Shown here: positions 25,851-36,141 of the stretch, in pieces
How positions within the stretch are numbered: position 1 is the first letter of the stretch
Layout: every line of letters starts with the position of its first letter
From: Planctomycetaceae bacterium UBA2671
GTDB taxonomy: Bacteria; Planctomycetota; Planctomycetia; Planctomycetales; Planctomycetaceae
Assembly (NCBI GenBank): GCA_002359185.1
Contig: DEML01000101.1
Span: forward strand, 27,640 to 79,797
Length of the DNA stretch: 52,158 nt
Direction: 5' to 3'
Translations under genes and position numbers: made by a program
The notes under the pieces: generated by a model
Database searches by the model: none
What the model was told of the DNA's origin: nothing
The model's input: only the letters and a program-made list of their open reading frames with translations

Positions 25851-27224
25851 TCAGGCCAGTTGATATTCGGGAAGTGAGACAATTAATCCGAGCAAGTTTT
25901 TCAGTTTCGTTTCGTAAGATCCATCGATCATTTCACATCGCTGCACAATTTCGGATTGTTTGTGGTCGTTCAACGGGACTGCCAGCAGTAATTCTGCAAA
26001 CCAGTCCACCGCCTCTTTTGTCGTTGTGACTCCATGCGATTTGCAGTACTCACTCAAGGAGCCTTGACCGAAGCGGGTTTCGTCTCGTTTCAAGAGAGAT
26101 TGCATCAAATTCGTGCGTGCGAGTAGTGTTGAGGAATTGATCCAGATTCGTCCCCCTTCCCACCCTTTAACATTCGGAGGATAAAACAGCCGCTGTCCAA
26201 TTTCATCCAGCCCTTTGTTCAACTCGAGTAGATTCGTCGATCCCTCCAGCGAATTGAGAAATCCAACTGCGAAATCGACTGGAGAGCGAATTTTTCGACC
26301 CTGTGCATATTCTGAATAAAACAGATTACTGGCCAGCATCGTTTCCAGTAGCGGACCAACTTCCAGACCAGAGTTTCGAAATTTTTGGGCGAGAGGTTTG
26401 ATCAGTTGCGGATCCTGTAAGCCTTCATCGGCGATGAAAAACTGAATTAACTTTCCGACGATAAATTCCGGACCTGCTGGATGTTCGAGAACCAGATCGA
26501 CTCCTTCTTCCCCTGTAAATTTACCGGAGTGACTGAAGATCGTTTTCTCATCGAAATCGTGCTGGAACCGATTGAAGTAGAAACGGTCGCGGCGAATTTC
26601 CCAGCCTGTGAAACATCGTGCGAGTTCGCGGATATCTGTTTCCGAATAATTGCCTTCGCCAAGCACAAACAGTTCCATGATCTCCCGAGCGAAATTCTCG
26701 TTCGGATGCACTTTGCGGTTGGAAGCCGAGTCCAGGTAGAGCAGCATCGCCGGGTCCTGAGAGATTTCATGGACGAGTCTTCCAAAATTTCCCAAGGCAT
26801 ACTCACGCAGAATCTGATTCTGATCGAACATCAGTTGAGCATCTTTGACCTTCTCTGCTCCCGTCGCAAAATGGCCGTGCCAGAACAGAGTCATTTTTTC
26901 CTGCAGAGGAACCGAAGTATTCAACAGACGATGCGTCCACCAGGCGGGCAGATTTTTTGCATCTGCAGTCGCAAGTACCGAGCGAGCCAGTGTTGCCGAT
27001 TCCTGCTCGACCTGTGCTGATTCCTGACGATTCGATATCTGTCCAACTGCCAGTTCGACTGGACTCTTTTGCAATCCAGCCTTGAGCATCTCTGGATTGG
27101 CGCCAAGCCCACAACGGCGATAAAAGTGGGCGACTTGTCTTTGTGTCCAATCCTGAGGTTGCTCTGGCTGATAAGCCGACCAGGCCCAGTCAGTATCAAT
27201 ATTCGTCTGGCCAGTTTTCATCAT
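25851..27224 (-). CDS. DUF1800 protein
   Basis: 457 aa. Family signature segments: VAHFYRRCGLGANPEML near the start, MTLFWHGHFATG, NENFAREIMELFVLGEGNYSETD and GWEIRRDRFYFN, and later the PPNVKGWEGGRIWIN motif. No signal peptide is evident, unlike its DUF1501 partner; the ATG 27224/27221 pair has TGAGG upstream. First of the two-gene unit. Role unknown; often found with DUF1501 and cytochrome-like proteins. Confidence 0.9.
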   Translation of the reverse strand: MMKTGQTNIDTDWAWSAYQPEQPQDWTQRQVAHFYRRCGLGANPEMLKAGLQKSPVELAVGQISNRQESAQVEQESATLARSVLATADAKNLPAWWTHRLLNTSVPLQEKMTLFWHGHFATGAEKVKDAQLMFDQNQILREYALGNFGRLVHEISQDPAMLLYLDSASNRKVHPNENFAREIMELFVLGEGNYSETDIRELARCFTGWEIRRDRFYFNRFQHDFDEKTIFSHSGKFTGEEGVDLVLEHPAGPEFIVGKLIQFFIADEGLQDPQLIKPLAQKFRNSGLEVGPLLETMLASNLFYSEYAQGRKIRSPVDFAVGFLNSLEGSTNLLELNKGLDEIGQRLFYPPNVKGWEGGRIWINSSTLLARTNLMQSLLKRDETRFGQGSLSEYCKSHGVTTTKEAVDWFAELLLAVPLNDHKQSEIVQRCEMIDGSYETKLKNLLGLIVSLPEYQLA

Positions 27225-27278
27225 CAAACCTCACAGGGAAAATTTGCCAACACTGATCACTTGAGTTTGGAAACAAAG

Positions 27279-27352
27279 CTGTAGGTCAGGCTTTGCCTGA
27301 CGACACTTAAGGTGGCACGTATCTATTTCGTGATGGACAGCCAGACCTACAA
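27279..27352. repeat. GTAGGTCAGG palindromic repeat
   Basis: Arms GTAGGTCAGGC (27281) and GCCAGACCTAC (27340-27350), with an inner CAGGCTTTGCCTG hairpin. Same family as 9269 and 19498. Confidence 0.6.
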
Positions 27353-27372
27353 GATTTGTGTCTCCCGGAAGT

Positions 27373-29181
27373 CTACTCGCGTGGGCTCTTTTCGGAATTG
27401 ATTTCAACTTCGAGTGTAAATTCCAGAGTCGTTTCACTGGTCGATAATGCCGCTCTGCTGTTCTTGAGCAGCCTGCCGAATTTCACCAGGGAATCAATTT
27501 CCGTTTCTGCTTCCTCCTGAGTGTGACCTTCTTTGAGCATGTTCTGCGAAATGAGATGTTGACGATTATCAACGACAAGACGAACCAGTTCTTTGACACT
27601 CAGGAGCATCGCGGTGTTTTGAACGTCTCCAGAGTCTTCTGCGGGCTCGATACTTAATCTCTCTTTCGAAGTTGCTACCGCTTCTGCCAGTTCGCTGGTT
27701 GTGGAGATGATCATCAGATTGTCGGAAAAAGCGATCGATGGAGAAAAGTTGTAATTGATGCGGGCTTCCGTATCTGGTTTCTGATCGACTTCGGGAACCA
27801 TGTTGGTCGTGACCAGTTCGCCACCTTCAATCGATTCGAAATCAATTTCCAACTGAGGCTGACCATTCATCGCTCCCACAATATTGAAAAAGCCAATCGC
27901 ATTGATGAAGTTTCGTCGAAACTCCTTTCGGGATGCTTTGGGATCTTTCAATTCCGCGACCAGTGCGAACCCCGGTAGTTTGATGGAGGGAATCGGTTTA
28001 TCTTCGGCAAATGTCTGTCGAGCGATAACAAACTGCATTTGCGGGCTTATGCCTGAGAGAACTTCATCGGCGAAGTTTCGACCTGAAAACAGAGTTGAAA
28101 GGCCAACATCAGCTTTCGCCAGATCGTCATTCGCTTTCTCGTCGAATAAATCACCTGCCCGCTGATACATCTGGCTTAGATCCCGGTAAAAGGAAACCGT
28201 CAACAGATTACCTGGTACGCGAATCGGTGTGGAGGCAGTTCCCTTTCCATCAGGGCCAAAGAAGTGTACCCGTTCTTCGGAAATCGAACTTCGATCAAAC
28301 GGCACAGAAAACCTCAGCTTCAGTCCGTTATCAATCGGAAGTAGTTCCCCCGTCAGATAAGGAGTCTCATGAAAGGCACTATACAGTCCACCCAGAAGAA
28401 ATTCTCCGCCTGGATCATCGGCTCGATTGCTGTATATCTTTTCTTCAGGCTTGGCAGCACGAGCAGCATCGATATCGACATACACCCAGGCAATCGCATT
28501 CTCAGTGCGAGATTTACTCGCGTTCTGGAAATTCTCAGCGCTGGCCAGTCCTTTCTGTGAATCATCAATCAGCGCATCCAGAATTGAACGGCCGACATCA
28601 CTTTTATTCGCAATCAGTAACCAGTTCTTCCAGGTCGCGAATCCGAAATTGTCTGCCTTAAAGACTTTCGCTTCACGGTAGTCAAGCCGCTCGAATGGGG
28701 GATCGTTCCCTTTACTTTTGGCATCCTGCTCGACCATTTCTAAGAGTGAAGAAGTAATTTTGTCCAGGGATTCAGTCTCTTTTGCCTGCATCAGAATGGC
28801 AACTCCATCAGAAACAGGATCGACCCCAAAGCTGATGCCATGATGAGTCAGCGAGGACAATGCCTCGGGCCATTTTTGTCCCAATTTGGCTTCAACTACC
28901 TTCAACGCGAACTGAAATTTCTGAAAGTCTTTCCCTTCAATCGCTTTCCTGGCAGCAGGAATGGATTTGAGTTCTCCAACCAGATGTGAGATTTGAGGAT
29001 TTTGTTGAGCCTTATCGATCAGTCCTGCTGGTTGATCGACTTCCGCATAGACAATCGTCGTTGCAGGAAAAAAACGAGCCGCATCACCTGCCCGGACTTC
29101 GATTTGAACTTCCAGGCCAAAAAGGGCAGTGAGTACCACCACAATTACAGTCTTGAACAATGGTGAATGGCAAGTTGTCAT
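27373..29181 (-). CDS. Large secreted protein, unknown function
   Basis: 602 aa from ATG 29181 (TTG 29196 is an alternative; neither has a clear ribosome site). A signal peptide (about 10-32) is followed by a mature domain starting AARFFPATTIVYAEVDQPAGL. Similar openings occur in planctomycete secreted proteins resembling DUF3352, but I cannot confirm that. The body alternates strands and helices without a known active site. The C-terminal region has SKERLSIEPAEDSGD and a final beta strand. It lies 148 bp upstream of the DUF1800 gene on the same strand, separated by a repeat. Confidence 0.7.
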   Translation of the reverse strand: MTTCHSPLFKTVIVVVLTALFGLEVQIEVRAGDAARFFPATTIVYAEVDQPAGLIDKAQQNPQISHLVGELKSIPAARKAIEGKDFQKFQFALKVVEAKLGQKWPEALSSLTHHGISFGVDPVSDGVAILMQAKETESLDKITSSLLEMVEQDAKSKGNDPPFERLDYREAKVFKADNFGFATWKNWLLIANKSDVGRSILDALIDDSQKGLASAENFQNASKSRTENAIAWVYVDIDAARAAKPEEKIYSNRADDPGGEFLLGGLYSAFHETPYLTGELLPIDNGLKLRFSVPFDRSSISEERVHFFGPDGKGTASTPIRVPGNLLTVSFYRDLSQMYQRAGDLFDEKANDDLAKADVGLSTLFSGRNFADEVLSGISPQMQFVIARQTFAEDKPIPSIKLPGFALVAELKDPKASRKEFRRNFINAIGFFNIVGAMNGQPQLEIDFESIEGGELVTTNMVPEVDQKPDTEARINYNFSPSIAFSDNLMIISTTSELAEAVATSKERLSIEPAEDSGDVQNTAMLLSVKELVRLVVDNRQHLISQNMLKEGHTQEEAETEIDSLVKFGRLLKNSRAALSTSETTLEFTLEVEINSEKSPRE

Positions 29182-29404
29182 AGGAGCGTCATTCAAAAAA
29201 AGGATTTGATTTGTCGGATGTACTACTTAGCCAAATCGCTTCAGGTTTCAAAATCTCATTCCTGAAAGGCTTCAAACAACGGAATAACTCATCCAGAGCT
29301 TATAAATGGCGTAAATCCCTGAATTTACCTGCCTGCGGGATTCCAGAATTGAAATTGCCCGAAATCCTGACTTTACTGGATATTGCTTACTTTTGAATCA
29401 GGGG

Positions 29405-30649
29405 ATGTGTCTGGGCCAGTCCATGTTATCTGCTTTTGAAATTCTGTTTCTCATTCCCTTTGTGGCCCTGTTTATCGGACAGGTCTATCTGAATGTGATT
29501 GTACGAATCGCATTTCGAAAACCATCGCCCCCTCAATTGCATGACGAGAATGCTCCTCGGATTTTGATGATCCTCTGCCTGAAAGGTGGAGATCCCCATT
29601 TAAAATCCTGTCTCCAACGCCTCAGTTCACAAGATTATCCGAACTATCAATTACGGATCATTATCGATTCCGCCGAAGACCCGGCCTGGCCAATAGTCGA
29701 GGAATTTCAAAAAGAAAATCCTCACGTTGATTGCGAAGTTCATTGTCTGGGAGAACGCCGACTGACCTGTAGTGGCAAGATCTCAAGCATGTTGCGAGGT
29801 ACAGAAGATCTGGAAGGTTTTGACATCGTTGCCTTTGTCGATGGCGATGCTCAGATCGAACAGTTTTGTTTACGCAGGCTTGCAGAGGGACTTATTGATC
29901 CTCAGGTGGGTGTTGTCACAGGCAATCGCTGGTATGTTCCTCAATCGACGCAATTAGGAACCTTCTGTTGCTACACCTGGAATATGTATGCCGTGCCGAT
30001 GATGATTGCCGCAGAGATCCCCTGGGGAGGTTGCCTGGCAATCCGGGCAGAGGACATGCAGCCCGGACCATTACGAGAGCATCTGAATCGCTCTTTTGGA
30101 GAAGACAGTGCGATTGCCACTTATATGCGTAAACAGGCAAAACAGACACGTTTTCTTCCCGATCTGCTCGTGCTGAATCATGAGGATTGCGGCATGCAGC
30201 AGCTCTACAATTTTGTGATGCGACAATACCTGACCGTTCGCCTGCAAAATCCTCGCTGGGTGATTGTGGTAGCCTATAACCTGATCGTAAGCCTGTTGTT
30301 CAGCATCGGAATGCTGGGAACACTGATCCCTAATCTCTATCAAAGTCAATTCCTGACAGGTCTTTCGATCATCACTCTTTCATCGCTGGCATTGGCCATC
30401 ACCATTCAAAATATGGTTCGCGATCGTGTCCGAAAAATTGCTGGACGATCCATCTTCTGGGTCACTCCGACTCGCTTCCTGGTCTTTCTCATCTCCATCC
30501 CCACAACCATGCTGATCAATTTATTGACGACTGTTCAATCGTTGTTCACGCGGGAACATGTCTGGCGCGGCCTGAAATATCGCTTCGGTGGCGACCCTCC
30601 TGTTCAATTAGTCGAGCTCAAAGAATCACCAGAGCATTCCGTGGTTTGA
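29405..30649 (+). CDS. Membrane glycosyltransferase family 2
   Basis: About 414 aa. The N-terminal membrane helix is followed by a GT-A domain: LMILCLKGGDPHLKSCLQRL, YPNYQLRIIIDSAEDPA, then DIVAFVDGDAQIE with the metal-binding D-x-D. A GGCLAIRAED acceptor-side segment follows, and near 230 the late catalytic D in FGEDSAIA with QxxR-like MRQYLTVR. Three or four C-terminal helices (about 285-390) anchor it. The layout resembles ceramide glucosyltransferase/HpnI-type enzymes that act on lipids. Start uncertain (29393 TTG, 29405 or 29423 ATG). Confidence 0.8.
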   Translation: MCLGQSMLSAFEILFLIPFVALFIGQVYLNVIVRIAFRKPSPPQLHDENAPRILMILCLKGGDPHLKSCLQRLSSQDYPNYQLRIIIDSAEDPAWPIVEEFQKENPHVDCEVHCLGERRLTCSGKISSMLRGTEDLEGFDIVAFVDGDAQIEQFCLRRLAEGLIDPQVGVVTGNRWYVPQSTQLGTFCCYTWNMYAVPMMIAAEIPWGGCLAIRAEDMQPGPLREHLNRSFGEDSAIATYMRKQAKQTRFLPDLLVLNHEDCGMQQLYNFVMRQYLTVRLQNPRWVIVVAYNLIVSLLFSIGMLGTLIPNLYQSQFLTGLSIITLSSLALAITIQNMVRDRVRKIAGRSIFWVTPTRFLVFLISIPTTMLINLLTTVQSLFTREHVWRGLKYRFGGDPPVQLVELKESPEHSVV

Positions 30650-30680
30650 AGTAATATTCGTTTTCACTGTAAAATTAAAA

Positions 30681-30712
30681 AGAACCACGGATGGACACGG
30701 ATTTACACAGAG
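30681..30712 (+). repeat. AACCACGGATGG repeat, third copy
   Basis: AGAACCACGGATGGACACGG followed by ATTTACACAG, matching the two inverted copies at 24227 and 24531. Confidence 0.65.
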
Positions 30713-30783
30713 ATAATGAACATGAGATTTCAGTGTTACAGTATTTCCATTATCACGCTCCTCTTCCCCGCTGCTTTTGATGT

Positions 30784-30816
30784 AATAAAAAAGACACCCA
30801 CAAAAGCGAGTGTCTC
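30784..30816 (-). terminator. Probable terminator of the nrd operon
   Basis: Minus-strand AGACAC-N12-GTGTCT hairpin followed by TTTTTTATT, about 105 nt past the nrdB stop. Confidence 0.65.
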
Positions 30817-30849
30817 TATAAGCTTTCAATCTTCAACCAACGTCGTCCT

Positions 30850-30897
30850 GCAGGAGCAAACGGAACGCACTTATACCTTGTGCGCCCATGCGACTGC
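30850..30897 (-). ncRNA. Conserved 3'-region element, copy 2
   Basis: On the minus strand GCAGTCGCATGGGC, 22 nt, GTTTGCTCCTGC, starting about 24 nt past nrdB. The variable middle holds its own CGCAC/GTGCG hairpin. It matches the element after flp at 19091. Whether it is an RNA structure or a dispersed repeat is not known. Confidence 0.4.
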
Positions 30898-30920
30898 CTC
30901 CGGTCAAGCGGAACGCTTGG

Positions 30921-31982
<1,062 letters not shown>

Positions 31983-32003
31983 GGTGATTCCTTTCGAGGG
32001 AGG

Positions 32004-32033
32004 CGGGTTTCGGGTCTCGGTATTCGGGTTTCG
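32004..32033 (+). repeat. Heptad repeat array, nrdB side of cassette
   Basis: Units CGGGTTT, CGGGTCT, CGGTATT, CGGGTTT (then CG). An inverted match (26 of 30) to the array at 33254-33283. It ends 11 bp from the dinD stop and lies 21 bp from the nrdB ATG. Confidence 0.8.
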
Positions 32034-32044
32034 AAAATGAATAA

Positions 32045-32857
32045 TTAAGTTTTAAGTTTCTTTTTTACTTTTGTTGCTACACGATCCACAGTTTCATTTG
32101 CAGCAGGTAGTAACTCTGGGGGAGTATTGCCTGCTTGTATGATTACCTGGCGTACTTGTTTTCCAATCCTGTTGTGAGTTTCACAGGCAGCATTTTCAGA
32201 TTTTTTTTGCTGTCGAGTTAATGAAGCTGCTGTTTGAGAAATACGAAATAGATTAGCCGCGAGTTCCTCACTTCCAGCATAATCTAAATAGTGTTGGCTT
32301 TTCTTTAGACCTTTTTGTTTAGAAATTGCTGAGACTGATTTTCCGCCATACAACCCGCTTACTCCAGCGCCATTAAATTTCGCAAAATTTTGAACACCTA
32401 CTTCTTTCGCAACTCCATTCAGTTTGTGGTTTTCATTCGCAACATCAAGCCTAGCTTTCAGTCGCTTTTCATTCTCCAATTCTTGTTTATCTACCTGTAA
32501 TGCAAAATAATTTTGTGCAATCGCAACTGGCTCCTTGCTAGGATCAGCATTCATAGCAATAAGCATAGCGGCATATTTTGTTATAAAAATTTCATCCGGT
32601 TCATCGAAAAGTCCTCCTTCGATAAAATTATCCTTGATCGATATGTTGTTTTTACTAGCCGTTATTTTCGCACGATTCAGGGGTCGATTAATGGATTCAT
32701 TTTCCCCGTATCCGAGAAGTAATTTAAATTCACTTAATCTCCACACAGGTTCTTCACCATTTTGGGTACCAAGCTTTCGTAATTCAAATGGCTTGAAGTC
32801 TTCATCACGTTCAGCGATTAACGCTACCACTTCAGATAATCGATCAGTATTAGCCAT
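32045..32857 (-). CDS. dinD: DinD-like DNA damage-inducible protein
   Basis: 270 aa, near the size of E. coli DinD (274). The N-terminal BRO/KilA-like part has PVWRLSEFKLLLGYGE, a segment AIAQNYFALQVDKQE, then NFAKFNGAGVSGLYGG and a helical C-terminus. DinD is SOS-induced in E. coli and reported to act on RecA filaments. Here no LexA site is evident, and the gene follows the four-helix-bundle gene by 26 bp with no promoter space. Base composition is clearly more AT-rich than the flanking nrd genes, which together with the flanking arrays suggests acquisition. Confidence 0.88.
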   Translation of the reverse strand: MANTDRLSEVVALIAERDEDFKPFELRKLGTQNGEEPVWRLSEFKLLLGYGENESINRPLNRAKITASKNNISIKDNFIEGGLFDEPDEIFITKYAAMLIAMNADPSKEPVAIAQNYFALQVDKQELENEKRLKARLDVANENHKLNGVAKEVGVQNFAKFNGAGVSGLYGGKSVSAISKQKGLKKSQHYLDYAGSEELAANLFRISQTAASLTRQQKKSENAACETHNRIGKQVRQVIIQAGNTPPELLPAANETVDRVATKVKKKLKT

Positions 32858-32883
32858 CGTAATCTTTCTATTTCGTTACGAAT

Positions 32884-33243
32884 TTACTTTTTTCTAACCA
32901 ATGCCAATGACAACTTGGTCAGCATTCGGCCAACGTCTTGACTGGCTTTCCAGCAGTCAAGAACTCTATCTTTCTTGATCAGTTGAAGTCGGACGCACAA
33001 CTCAAGTTGTGTTTCCAATTCCATAAGCGAACCTTTTGCGATGAGAACATGGCTGCGGTAGTTTCCACCACCGCGTCCATACCCTTCAGCAATATTGCTC
33101 GGAATCGAAACAGCCGCCCTTTGCATCTGAGTGATTAATCCAAAACGTTCGGTATCGGGTAATTCTTTCGAGATGAGATAAACCATCTCCACAAGTTCCA
33201 TCGATCGGTTCCAAACATCAAGATCACGATAACTATTGACCAT
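32884..33243 (-). CDS. Four-helix-bundle protein (S23/IVP, Avd-like family)
   Basis: 119 aa. Signature of the family: YRDLDVWNRSMELVEMVY, ERFGLITQMQRAAVSIPSNIAEGYGRG, SHVLIAKGSLMELETQL. Members form pentameric four-helix bundles and include proteins in 23S rRNA intervening sequences and relatives of Avd from diversity-generating retroelements. No rRNA or reverse transcriptase is here. ATG 33243 is served by GGAG, and that GGAG lies in the last unit of the heptad array directly upstream, so the repeat forms its leader. It is the first gene of the cassette, with dinD second. Confidence 0.92.
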   Translation of the reverse strand: MVNSYRDLDVWNRSMELVEMVYLISKELPDTERFGLITQMQRAAVSIPSNIAEGYGRGGGNYRSHVLIAKGSLMELETQLELCVRLQLIKKDRVLDCWKASQDVGRMLTKLSLALVRKK

Positions 33244-33253
33244 CACATGACTC

Positions 33254-33283
33254 CGAAACCCGACGACCGAAACCCGAATCCCG
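33254..33283 (-). repeat. Heptad repeat array, nrdA side of cassette
   Basis: Reading along the operon: CGGGATT, CGGGTTT, CGGTCGT, CGGGTTT, then a degenerate CGGAGTC carrying the ribosome site. It begins 2 nt past the nrdA stop. It is the inverted partner of 32004-32033, with the variant CGGT unit third in both. Confidence 0.8.
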
Positions 33284-33285
33284 AT

Positions 33286-36141
33286 TTACTGACATGCTTC
33301 ACAATCCGGATTATTCGGATCACAAACCTGCCCAACCATCGTTGCCGGAATTTCCACGGCGACTTCTTCCGCGTGGGGGCGGTCGAGGCGGATGTCGTTG
33401 GAGGCAGATTTGTTTTTCATCCAGCGGGGCTGGATGCCGAATTTGTTCACGTCGACAGTCGATTTCTCCACCTGAGTCGCGGCCAGTGAACGCAGGTAGT
33501 ACGTTGTTTTCAGGCCCTTTTTCCAGGCGGCGAAGTACATGTCGTGCAGTTTCTTACCGCTCGGATCCTGCATATACAGGTTGAGCGATTGTCCCATGTC
33601 GATCCATTTCTGACGACGGGCGGCACATTCGAGCAGCCAGTACGGATCGACTTCGAAAGCGGTTTTGTATCGCTCTTTGATGTCGGCTGGGACGCGAGCA
33701 ATTTCAGAAAGGATGCCATCGTAATACTTCAGAGCATCGAGCATGTCGGTGTCCCAGAGATTACGGTCCTTGAGTTCATTCACCAGAACGGTACTCACCT
33801 GAGTGAACTCGCCGGAGAGGTTACTCTTGACATACAAATGCTTGTAACTCGGTTCAATCGATTGCGAAACACCGATGATCGTTGAGATCGTTGCGGTTGG
33901 GGCAATCGCCATGCAATTACTGTTTCGCATGCCGTATTTGGCGACCGATTCCCGAACCGGTGTCCAGTCGAGTGAGCAACTGCGATCGACATCAATCGCC
34001 TGACCACGCTCGGCTTCAAGAACAGCCAGAGTATCAATCGGCAATAAGCCACGATCCCATTTCGAGCCTTCGTAAGTCGAATACTGCCCACGTTCTTTGG
34101 CCAGTTGAGACGAAGCCAAAATCGCATGATAGGAAATTGCTTCCATGCTGCGATCGGCAAATTCGACGGCTGCATCGCTGGAGTAGCTCAAACCTTGTGC
34201 CAGCAGTGCATCCTGGAAGCCCATCACGCCGAGACCAACCGGACGATGCCGTTTGTTGGCGTTGGCGGCTTGATCGGTTGGATAAAAATTGATGTCGATC
34301 ACATTGTCGAGCATTCGCATCGCAATCGTGACCGTTTCCTGCAGCATGTCGAGATCGAACTGACCATCGCGAACGTGAACCTTGAGGTTAATGGAACCGA
34401 GGTTACAGACAGCCGTTTCACTTTCGGAGGTGTTGAGCAGAATTTCAGTGCACAGATTACTGCTGTGAACAACGCCGCAATGATCCTGAGGCGAGCGGAC
34501 ATTGGAAGGATCTTTCCAGGTGATCCAGGGATGACCGGTTTCGAAGAGACGAGTCAGCATTTTTCGCCACAATTCCATGGCACTGACTTTTCGGCTCAAT
34601 CGCATTTCGCCTTCGGCTGCCAATTTCTCGTAATAGGTATAGCGATCTTCAAAAGCTTTGCCGGTCAGGTCGTGCAGATCGGGAACTTCGTCGGGACTGA
34701 ACAGCGTCCATTCCTGATTGGCTTCCACCCGTTTCATGAACAGATCGGGAATCCAGTTCGCGGTGTGCATGTCGTGAGTACGGCGGCGGTCGTCCCCGGT
34801 GTTTTTGCGGAGATCGAGGAAATCTTCGATATCCATATGCCACGATTCAAGATACGCACAAACGGCTCCCTTGCGTTTGCCACCCTGATTCACCGCGACA
34901 GCTGTATCGTTGACGACTTTCAGGAACGGAATCACACCCTGGCTCTGGCCGTTGGTGCCGTGAATGTGAGCATTGGTCGCACGGATGTTTGTCCAGTCGT
35001 TTCCGAGTCCGCCTGCCCACTTGGACAACTTGGCGTTATCGGAGATGAGACGGAAGATATCTTCGAGATCATCGTTAACGGTCGACAGATAGCAGGAACT
35101 CAATTGCGGATGCGGCGTTGCTGCATTGAACAATGTCGGAGTCGCTGAGGTGAATCGCATGGAGGAAAGAATATTGTAAAACTCAATCGCCCGCTGCTCT
35201 TTCTGCTCCCCTTCATTGAGAGCCAGCCCCATTGAAACTCGCATCCAGAAGAACTGCGGCGATTCAATTCGGCGGCCATCGACATGAATGAGATATCGGT
35301 CGTAAATGGTCTGCAAACCGAGATACTGGAAGAGATGATCCCGTTCTGGCTCAAGAGCATCGGCCAGTTCAGTCAGATTGAATTCCCGTAAATCCGCAGA
35401 GAGACGCTCAGCTGTAATGCCGTCGATAATATAGTGTTCGAACTGATTGCGATAAACCTGAGGCAACTTCTTAGCCGAAGGTGCACTGCCGAGTGAGTCG
35501 TGATAAATAACGTTGAGCATCAGGCGAGCGGCAACGGTATCGTAAATCGGATCGCGTTCAATGCGGCAACGAGCAGCCAGAATCATTGCTCGATAGATTT
35601 CACGAGTGGTGATGCCATCGTAAATCGACTTGAGGACTTCTTCCTGCAAATCGTTAATCGAACAGACATCTTCCAGACCTTCACAGGCCGCGGCGAGCCG
35701 TTGTTCAATGCGGCTGGAATCGAAAGGCACGCGAACACCATCATCAAGTGTGACATAAGTCTGTGCGCGGTCAGAACCTTCGTCCGCAAATCCTTCTTCG
35801 CCCCGCAAAGCCCGCAGCTTCGCATGTTCGGCTCGATAGACAATATAACGTCGAGCCACACGATACAGTCCATGCTTCATCATCAGCATTTCGACGGCAT
35901 CCTGCACTTCTTCAACGCCGACACCCTGATCGGAACTGGCGGAATTGGCAATCTGCTCGGCAACTTCCTGGGTAATCGATTTGATCGTATCGAGAACATC
36001 CGTATCGAGCGGCTGCTTATCAGCCAGATTCAACTCGGCTCGATAAGCGTTCTCCATGGCCCGACCAATGCGGCCCATATCGAATGAACTTACACGGCCA
36101 TCTCGTTTCCGAACGATCCAATCTGTTTGCGGGCGAACCAT
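33286..36141 (-). CDS. nrdA: Ribonucleotide reductase alpha subunit with two ATP-cones
   Basis: 951 aa catalytic subunit that reduces ribonucleoside diphosphates. Two ATP-cone regulatory domains precede the barrel: VRKRDGRVSSFDMGRIG at about 10 and VTLDDGVRVPFDSSRIE at about 125. The barrel shows the active-site triad in SSNLCTEILLN (Asn, Cys, Glu) and the redox cysteine in AVCNLGSINL. The C-terminal tail CDPNNPDCEACQ carries the thiol pair for re-reduction. Multiple ATP-cones are also known in chlamydial NrdA, consistent with the class Ic NrdB. ATG 36141 with AGAGGAG is preferred over TTG 36192. Transcribed from an NrdR-type promoter about 440 nt upstream. Confidence 0.95.
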   Translation of the reverse strand: MVRPQTDWIVRKRDGRVSSFDMGRIGRAMENAYRAELNLADKQPLDTDVLDTIKSITQEVAEQIANSASSDQGVGVEEVQDAVEMLMMKHGLYRVARRYIVYRAEHAKLRALRGEEGFADEGSDRAQTYVTLDDGVRVPFDSSRIEQRLAAACEGLEDVCSINDLQEEVLKSIYDGITTREIYRAMILAARCRIERDPIYDTVAARLMLNVIYHDSLGSAPSAKKLPQVYRNQFEHYIIDGITAERLSADLREFNLTELADALEPERDHLFQYLGLQTIYDRYLIHVDGRRIESPQFFWMRVSMGLALNEGEQKEQRAIEFYNILSSMRFTSATPTLFNAATPHPQLSSCYLSTVNDDLEDIFRLISDNAKLSKWAGGLGNDWTNIRATNAHIHGTNGQSQGVIPFLKVVNDTAVAVNQGGKRKGAVCAYLESWHMDIEDFLDLRKNTGDDRRRTHDMHTANWIPDLFMKRVEANQEWTLFSPDEVPDLHDLTGKAFEDRYTYYEKLAAEGEMRLSRKVSAMELWRKMLTRLFETGHPWITWKDPSNVRSPQDHCGVVHSSNLCTEILLNTSESETAVCNLGSINLKVHVRDGQFDLDMLQETVTIAMRMLDNVIDINFYPTDQAANANKRHRPVGLGVMGFQDALLAQGLSYSSDAAVEFADRSMEAISYHAILASSQLAKERGQYSTYEGSKWDRGLLPIDTLAVLEAERGQAIDVDRSCSLDWTPVRESVAKYGMRNSNCMAIAPTATISTIIGVSQSIEPSYKHLYVKSNLSGEFTQVSTVLVNELKDRNLWDTDMLDALKYYDGILSEIARVPADIKERYKTAFEVDPYWLLECAARRQKWIDMGQSLNLYMQDPSGKKLHDMYFAAWKKGLKTTYYLRSLAATQVEKSTVDVNKFGIQPRWMKNKSASNDIRLDRPHAEEVAVEIPATMVGQVCDPNNPDCEACQ

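Noticed and set aside
32884..33243. Intervening sequence of a 23S rRNA gene
   Set aside because: No rRNA sequence flanks the four-helix-bundle gene; it sits between protein genes.
32004..33283. CRISPR-like or simple satellite array
   Set aside because: Units are 7 nt, without spacers, and occur as two short inverted blocks; not a CRISPR and too short for a satellite.
34105..35148. 347-codon ORF opposite nrdA
   Set aside because: Antisense shadow of a well-supported gene; the protein has no recognisable features.
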